From positions 1 to 64,000 of the forward strand of contig SAXG01000066.1 of assembly GCA_012932865.1 (NCBI GenBank): a stretch of 64,000 nucleotides of DNA. Reading direction: 5' to 3'. Position numbers and translations under genes: made by a program. Below, one piece after another: positions 57,793-64,000 of the stretch; the stretch's first letter is position 1; each line of letters starts with the position of its first letter. Source of the DNA: Amylostereum areolatum (lineage: Eukaryota > Basidiomycota > Agaricomycetes > Russulales > Stereaceae). The notes under the pieces are model-generated. The model searched no databases and had not been told where the DNA came from. It was given only the letters and a program-made list of their open reading frames with translations.

Positions 57793-58286
57793 TGTCATGA
57801 ACGTTACCATTCCGGACATCTCGGACACCTCGGAGACCTCGGGGATAATATCCCAATTCATTTTTATTTTCATTTCTATCTGACTACTCATCACTTAGTA
57901 ATACTCCGTCACTCCGGTGGAGACTCGGCTTATCCTTGCTCCTTCCTGACGTCATGACTCCAGGCTCGTCTTATCATCGCTTCCTTTGACTCCACATGAC
58001 ATCATAAACGCTGCGCATGACATCATGCCGCTCCGGACCCGGCTCATCCTTATTGTCTCGCTTACTGATCCTGCTGCGCATGTATCTATACTTAGCTCTG
58101 CTTACTGACCGCCGTGTGTCGTAGCTTACTAAGTGACTCTGCCTCGTAGTATATAAGGGCTCCATTCCTCCTGTACATATTCCTCATCTCGACCTAGTCA
58201 ATACTACCGACCTTATCCCCCATCGTCCCTCTTCACTTGTGTCACACGTCGTCGCCTAGTGCTCGTCACTAAGGCCGTTGCTGACA
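57793..58286 (+). repeat. 3' LTR of E
   Basis: One difference from the 5' LTR. TATATAAG box at 58150-58157. GACTT follows directly. Confidence 0.95.
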
Positions 58287-58357
58287 GACTTATACAGGAG
58301 GCGCGAGCTGACGTTGTAGAATCGGATGAGGATGAGGATGAGGGGGGACTACGGGAT

Positions 58358-58781
58358 TGTCAGAAACACAGTTTATGAGACCGATGGAACTGCCTAAGTC
58401 GCGACGATGGGAGGAGCAAGAGAGAACAGATGGATTTGAGAGTGTCAGGCCTAGGGTAGTGCAACGTGTGCTACAGTACCGTATGACAAGATGGACAGTC
58501 TAAGGAAAAGGGGAAAGAGATACTGTCCTTATATACAAGTGGGAACGATGATGCAATGCGATGCGATAGTGGTGCGAGCGGGGGGAGACAATAGGAAAGG
58601 AGTCATGGGGCAGAGGACAGAAGTCCAGAGCAATGATGTCATAGATAAGGGTGCGGAACGCCGTTCGGAAGTCCGGGCAATGACGTCGTTGGAGCATGTG
58701 ATGCGAAGGAAAGTCATGTGCCGTGACGCGTCGCGTGTACAAGGTCTGCAAACGAAGAAAGAAATGGAGCGATCCGTGACA
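58358..58781 (-). repeat. 3' LTR of D2
   Basis: 424 bp, a few percent different from the D1 LTRs. TATATAAG box on the minus strand at 58528-58535. Confidence 0.92.
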
Positions 58782-61700
58782 TTACCCCCCCTTTAAGACG
58801 CGCTTTCTCCTGGAGCGCGATGTCATCTGCAAGGGTGGAATGCGAGGAAATCGTCAAAGGAGATGCCGAGGGAACGCACAGGGTGGGGCGCATTTGGATG
58901 GCGCTTGTGGAAAGCGTCAATCATGTCGGTAACCTTTGAGAACGACGAACACGGGAGCCAGGTGTTTTCGGAGTCGGGATAGCCGGCCCACTTGACGAGG
59001 TACTGAATACCTTTCTTGTGACGAGTTGGTTTAGAGTTGACAATGTCTTCAACGTCGTATTCTTCTTCATCGTCAATGAGGTCTGGTGGCGGCTGTTCAT
59101 AATTTGGCCCGTGAGCGGCTGTCTCCTTGTACGCGGTGAGCAGCGAGGCATGGAAGACTGGATGGATTCGCCACGTCTTCGGCAGCTTCAAGCGGTAGTT
59201 GACTGGGCTGATGACGTCAATGATTTTGAAGAGTCCAAATCGTTTGGCAGCAAGCTTAGCTTTCGGTCTCGTCGTCTTCAGATTTTTGCCTTCTAGCCAT
59301 ACTTTGTCTCCGACGGCAAACTGCGCTGATTTGCTGACCGTGTCGCCATTGTAGTGCTTCATCAAGTCAGATGCGAGGGCAAGGCTGGCCTTGATCTCCT
59401 GTCGGACTTCTTCAAGTTGACGGAGGCGTTCTTCAACTGCGGGGACCTTTGAGGACGGGTTTACAGATGGGTACATTTTCGGGAGGAAGCCGTAGAGGAC
59501 TTCAAAGGGAGCCTTTCCAGTAGCTGCATGGGTGCGAGAGTTGTGAGAAAACTCGAAGAAGGGCAACCACTTCACCCAGTCGTCTTGACGGTAGTTGCAG
59601 AATACTCGCAGAAACTGCTCGAGGTTCTGGTTCTCGCGTTCGGTTTGGCCGTCTGTCTGTGGGTGATACGCTGTGCTAAGGGCGGACTTGATCCCGAGCT
59701 TCTCGTTGAGTGTACGCATCACCTGTCCAGCAAATTGGGGTCCACGATCCGAGATGATCTTGTCTGCTAAGCCGTAGTGTCGGTATACCTTATCGAAGAG
59801 AATGTCGGCCGTGCCATTGCTGGTGATCTTCATTGTACATGGGGTGGTAACCACCATCTTGGTGAGGCGATCGACCACGACATTGACGGCGTTATAGCCT
59901 TCGCAATCAGGGAGTTCGACGATGAAGTCGGTGGAGATGACGCCAAATGGTCGATCGGGTACTTCGTTTGGGATCATGTCGACGTGGGGTCGGCTGCTCT
60001 GTGTCTTCGTCGACTGGCAGGTTGCGCATCCTGCTACAAAGTCGCGGACAAAGACAGACATGCCAGGCCACCAATATTCACGACTCACAAGCTCGTAAGT
60101 CTTGAAGCGACCGGGGTGTCCAGCCAGGGGCGATTCATGGTACATTTTGACAATGTCGCGTCACAACTCATCATCCGCAGGGACATATACCTTTCCTCTA
60201 AACAGGACCAGGCCTTCTTCGTAGTTCCACTCTTGAAGGTTCTTGACGAGTGTACGTGGTCCGTTTCGTAAGATGGCGTCCAGGGCTTGAACGACCTCGA
60301 TGTCCTTGGTTTTGCAGTCGCGGATACGTCGTCGGAGTTCGACATCACTGAGGGAGGTTACTGCTCCTGGCCTTGTTGTGCGTACTTGGAAGTACTTGGG
60401 GTCAAGCAAGACGCGCTCCTTGCTGTCGTTTTCAACACCATCCTTGTGATCGGGTCGTCGAGACATTGGATCTGGGCGGTGGGAAATTCCTGGTTTATGA
60501 ACGAGCGAGAAGTCAAATCGAGTGAGGAATAGAGCCCAACGTGCCTGTCGGCGGCTCAGCTTCTGTGCCGTCTTGAAGTGCTCCAGGTTCTTGTGATCTG
60601 TCCAGATTTCGACGGTGCCAGGGGCGCCTTCGAGGTAGTGGCGCCAGGCTTCAAGCGCACGGATGATCGCAAGTAGCTCCTTGTCGTAGATGTTGTAGTT
60701 CTGTTCCGGTTCCGATAGGGCCTTGGACAGATACGCCACTGGATGCCAGTGACCGTCGTCGCCTTTCTGCGAGAGTATACCTCCAGTAGCAAAGTCCGAG
60801 GCATCGACTTCAACGAGGTAAGGCTTCTTTGGGTCAGGCATGACCAAGACGGGGGAGGAAGTAAACGCAGCTTTCAGTGCGTCAAACGCAGTTTGGCAGT
60901 CCGTCGACCAGTCCCATGTGCAGTCCTTCTTTGTCAGATCAAATAGGGGCCGTGCAACCTTGGAGAAGTCCTTGATGAAACGTCGGTAGAAGTTGCCAAA
61001 GCCGAGGAAGGATTGCACATCTTTGACCGTTCGTGGTGTTGGCCAGTCCTGAATACCTGCTACCTTGACGGGGTCCATAGCGATCTTGTCGTGCGAGATG
61101 ATGAGTCCGAGGTATTCAACAGAGTCTTGCTCAAAGACACATTTCTCCGGTTTGAGGAAGAGGTCGTTGTCTTGCAAACACTGCAGAACCTGCCGCACTA
61201 TGGCACGGTGTTCGTTCATGGTGCAAGTGAACACCAAGATGTCGTCCATGTAGATGATGACCTTGCCCGAGTCGATGAGATCCTTGAACAGTTCATTCAT
61301 CATTGCCTGAAACGTTGCGGGGGAGTTCATAAGCCCGAAAAACATCACCGTAGGTTCGAAGAGACCGCGATTCGTCTTGAACGCAGCCTTCCACTCGTCG
61401 CCTTCCTTGATGCGGACATTGTTGTAGCCCCAGCGAACATCCATCTTGGAGAAGATCTTTGCACCTTTGAGACGGTCGACAATTTCAGAGATCAGTGGCA
61501 AGGGGTATTCATTCTTGACAGTGCCCTTGTTTAATTCTCGATAGTCCTGTACGGGACGCAGCTTTCCATCCTTTTTCTTCACAAAGAAGAACGGACTCGC
61601 CTGAGGTGACTTCGAAGGGCGGATATAGCCCTTCTTCAGGTGGTCGTCGAGGAAGGTGTCGAGTTCGATCTGCTCGGAAGGTGAGAGGGGGTAGATTTTG

Positions 61701-62806
61701 CACGGTTTGGGTTCAAAGCCGTCTTTCATGTCGATAGCATGGTCCCATGGTCGTCGGTCAGGAAGTCGCTCGGAGGTCTTTTTGTCGAATACAGGCGCGA
61801 AGTCGCGGTATGGCGGGGGGACTAAGTCTTCAAAGGTTTGCGGGCGTGCGTTCTCTTTTGAATGCTCTGCAAGCTCCTGCGCTTTTGTAAAGCCCGCGCG
61901 GATGGGTATTGTATCTGGATTAGGACCATCGGTTTCAGGGAGGATTCCGGCGCGGCATAGTCCATTGATCTCCCAGTCTCGGAATACCATGGGCCACTCA
62001 TCGTCGTCTTCAGTGAAGAGTCGTGCGGGTAGAGGGGAGCGATGGACCGTGCGGACGCGAACACCTTTGACTCTGCGTGCAGGAATAACATAAGTGGGGA
62101 CTGGGGTCCAGGACACATATGTCGGCTCTGGGAAGGGATCGTCCAGAACGAGAGGTGTCCTCGGGGTTTTACCTGCTTCAACCTTACGCTGTGATTGGAC
62201 CGATGATGGTCTCCGTGGCTTGGTTGCGAGGTTTGTCACAGGAGGTTTGGACAGAGTGCATGAGGGGGGGCAGCGGAGCATGTCAACACGGTCTCGTTGC
62301 CAGTCTATGGTGGGATTGTGCTCATCGAGCCAGTCTGTTCCAAGGATCATGTCATGATCGCCAATGTCGGTGATGAAGAACTCAGCTTCTTCCTCATGGT
62401 ACGCCTTTGAATCTTGCGAGTATATCCGGATCCGCTGGGTCGTTGTGTCGCGTACCCAGCCCATGATGTTCTCGGTGCCGTCCACATTACGCACGGGGAA
62501 CAGGTTTTCTAGTTTTCTTGTGGTAAGCTTCCTGCGTTCAACGAAGCTTCGGTTCAGGATAATTCCTTCTGCGCCGCTATCAAGCAGAGCGTCTGCGTCG
62601 ATTTCTCTTTTGGTAACTCGTCCGATCAGCTTGACTTTGAGCGTGATCGATGGTGTTTGCCTATTCTTGGTGACAGTAGACAGATACAAACACGGGGGAT
62701 ACGATTGCTCACAGGTATGCATGGATGATAATACAGCGAAACGATTCGATGATGATACCAAAAGTCCTTTGCCTCCACCAGACGACGCGACTGGGGGGCG
62801 TTTCAA
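58782..62806 (-). pseudogene. pol: Pol polyprotein of D2 with nonsense codon and frameshift
   Basis: Enters from the slip site at 62812-62803. Retropepsin LLDSGAEGIILNRSF, reverse transcriptase with YMDD and RNase H are intact. At 60163-60161 a TGA replaces the CGA seen in D1 (DEL-stop-RDIVKMYHE), just before the integrase zinc region. The frame continues from 60160 through a complete integrase with QTDGQTE and a chromodomain (WAGYPDSENTWLP). Near 58835 an extra base shifts the last 20 or so codons. Without suppression the protein would lack integrase. A frame extending upstream to 63274 is only the stop-free shadow of gag. Confidence 0.92.
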
Positions 62807-62812
62807 AAATCC
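62803..62812 (-). promoter_or_regulatory. Candidate -1 frameshift site of D2 (GGATTTTTGA)
   Basis: Identical to D1 at this site. Gag ends CAG GAT TTT TGA and pol reads TTT TTG AAA. Confidence 0.65.
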
Positions 62813-63828
62813 TGCGATTCCAGGATGTCCTTCAACAGCGCTACTGCCTGCTCCTTGCCTTCCGCGTCCAGATCCTTCAGCTGGCGAGTGATCGCCGCGA
62901 TGGTTTTGGATGGGTCGGGAGCTGCTTTCGCAGTGGACGGAGCCGTGTTCGTCGGCAGGGGAGGGGCCTTGGACCCAGTCTCTACTGCGCCCACCCGTCG
63001 CGCGCTCGAGTCGCGGTTGGGGCAGTCGCGAGAGACGTGACCGGCTTGTCGACACATGAAGCACTTGCCTTCGCGCATCATCTTTGCGCGCTCGTCGTCC
63101 GTCAGCTTTGCAGGGCGGGTCGAGGTGTTGGTGAAGGCGCCGACTCGGCGCGATGAGGAGTCGTTGGTCGAACCGTTCGAGGTGAGCGTGACAGCCCCCT
63201 TGGACTGACTGCTCTTCCTCTCCGGGTTCTCTTCGAGCCACTGGTGGTTGATGCGGCGGGCGCGCTCCTTCCACTCCGCGAGCTTGGTGGGGAACGGGTA
63301 CGACCGGGCCACCTGCTTGCCGAGGTCACGCTGAAGTCCCTTCTTGAAAAAGTGGATTAGCGCCTCGTCGTCGTACGCTGACATGGTTTCCAGCATCTCA
63401 AACTCGGTGATAAAGTCAGTGACGTCCCGGGTGGTCATTGCGAGCTCGTTGATCTTACGCTGAGCCTCTATCTTCGGATCGACGGGCACGAAGTCTTTGC
63501 CAAACCTCTCGAAGAGCTCTTTGTAGGAGCTATAGTGGAGTGTTGGGGGCGTGGGGTCGAGGGTTTCGGCGTCTTCCTTCTCGTCTTCGTCGGCGAAGAG
63601 TTCCATGTGGTGATGCGTGGCCCAGGCTTTCACCGTGTCGTCCTCCATCAGGCTGAGGAGGAGCATCATCTTGGCGTCATCTGTGGCATAAACATCCTTG
63701 TTAATGCGCAGGAACATGCGGAGCTCGAGGGAGAACCGGAGGGTGTCGCGTCTATCGCCTTTGAATGGCTTTGGCTTGGGGCCGATCTCCCGCTTGGAGA
63801 CGGCAGGCTTGGATTCGGCGTCGGACAT
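62803..63828 (-). CDS. gag: Gag of D2
   Basis: 341 residues from ATG 63828 (MSDAESK). Gag core (LLSLMEDDTVKAWATH to HQWLEENPER) with intact CCHC knuckle CFMCRQAGHVSRDC, and C-terminal helix ending LLKDILESQDF. This is the undamaged version of the D1 gag. The frame is open upstream to the window end without ATG (ADFLVAKQVEDEVEEAEERR), the pre-gag region of the family. Confidence 0.93.
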   Translation of the reverse strand: MSDAESKPAVSKREIGPKPKPFKGDRRDTLRFSLELRMFLRINKDVYATDDAKMMLLLSLMEDDTVKAWATHHHMELFADEDEKEDAETLDPTPPTLHYSSYKELFERFGKDFVPVDPKIEAQRKINELAMTTRDVTDFITEFEMLETMSAYDDEALIHFFKKGLQRDLGKQVARSYPFPTKLAEWKERARRINHQWLEENPERKSSQSKGAVTLTSNGSTNDSSSRRVGAFTNTSTRPAKLTDDERAKMMREGKCFMCRQAGHVSRDCPNRDSSARRVGAVETGSKAPPLPTNTAPSTAKAAPDPSKTIAAITRQLKDLDAEGKEQAVALLKDILESQDF

Positions 63829-64000
63829 CTTGTCGAAGGGGAGGGGGACGGTGAGGGATTGGGCGAGTTCTTGATCAAGGCGGCGTAGGGTTTCTCGTCG
63901 GCGTTCTTCTGCTTCTTCAACTTCGTCCTCAACTTGTTTTGCGACAAGGAAGTCGGCGGGGGTGAGGAATTGCTGGTTATGATGCCACGACCAGTGATCT

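Larger units (their letters stand above)
49746..58286 (+). mobile_element. Full-length Ty3/gypsy element E
   Basis: 8541 bp with 494 bp LTRs (49746-50239 and 57793-58286) and a GACTT target duplication (49741-49745 and 58287-58291). The LTRs differ at a single position (T at 50177, C at 58224), again in a CpG. Order: LTR, leader, pre-gag ORF, gag, slip site, pol, chromodomain tail, LTR. One nonsense codon truncates pol. It is the youngest insertion in the window. Confidence 0.97.
48381..58357 (+). pseudogene. Unrecognised reading frame split by an LTR, element E and element D2
   Basis: Pieces: KIEDIVDIIPYGPELPDPLY (about 48421-48480), then after a frameshift ARVELVVEYLLRSGATARDC (48526-48590), MERFNKVNYRRL (48623-48659), and across the solo LTR EVLGKLDDRWRRLVSNILKA (from 49120). 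A basic Pro-rich stretch follows, then a C run (about 49420-49431) where the frame shifts, then MSLAQIALAAKAPVKGG to EEDPDADEEEPP (49443-49745). Skipping E and one GACTT, the frame continues IQEARADVVESDEDEDEGG to 58357, where D2's LTR starts. No family is recognised. It could be a host gene or part of another transposon. Confidence 0.45.
58358..64000 (-). mobile_element. Element D2, second copy of the D family, runs off the window
   Basis: Minus-strand Ty3/gypsy element matching D1 throughout. Its 3' LTR is 58358-58781. The 5' LTR and right target copy lie beyond 64000. The left flank is GGGAT. Gag is complete; pol has one nonsense codon and one frameshift. It inserted into the same unrecognised frame as E. 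Confidence 0.95.

Noticed and set aside
62803..63274. N-terminal extension of D2 pol overlapping gag
   Set aside because: It is the -1 frame of gag read before the slip site; it would not be translated if pol is made by frameshifting at 62812-62803.
1..64000. tRNA or rRNA genes
   Set aside because: I looked for the TTCRANY-type T-loop with acceptor pairing and for rRNA-like conserved blocks and saw none; a scan with a covariance model would be needed to exclude them.

Overview
The window is nuclear DNA of a filamentous basidiomycete, most likely an Agaricomycete. The genes have many 45-60 nt introns with fungal splice signals. The gene set includes DUF6535 membrane proteins, a P450 relic, a RING protein and a TDP1-like gene. 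Most of the sequence is chromodomain-bearing Ty3/gypsy retrotransposons (chromoviruses), inserted into one another and into genes.

Left block (1-14561): a decayed + strand element C (pol relic, a 3 kb extra region in the envelope position, 3' LTR 5107-5646) abuts a gag-less but open pol of element A (5680-9855, 3' LTR 9848-10298). A's LTR cuts the reverse transcriptase of minus-strand element B' (gag 13988-11883, 5' LTR 14561-14012). B' also carries a 275 bp MITE in its protease region.

Middle block (14562-29721): two convergent DUF6535 genes. The minus-strand copy (29721-27688) is intact. The plus-strand copy (15977-27600) is cut by a solo LTR (TSD GGAAG), which itself contains a full element D1 (16227-23332, TSD CTGTG), and by a 2.1 kb terminal-inverted-repeat transposon (24389-26500). 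C-rich minisatellites lie at 14.6-15.6 and 24.7-26.1 kb.

Gene-bearing block (29.7-48.1 kb): a truncated P450 pseudogene, a LINE ORF1 relic, a repeat-rich stretch full of CAGAT motifs, a four-exon RING gene, a possible STAND/NACHT N-terminal scrap, unassigned sequence, and an 11-exon TDP1-like gene whose two active-site motifs are both altered.

Right block (48.1-64 kb): a transposase HTH fragment and an unrecognised reading frame interrupted by an A-family solo LTR, by full-length element E (49746-58286, TSD GACTT, LTRs differing at one site) and by minus-strand element D2, which runs off the window.

Themes: all five gag-pol junctions seen share GG(A/G)TTTTT directly at the gag stop, with pol in the -1 frame. 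Three families carry a coding frame upstream of gag that is poor in start codons. Most elements are disabled by CpG-to-TpG/CpA transitions, as expected for methylated transposons.
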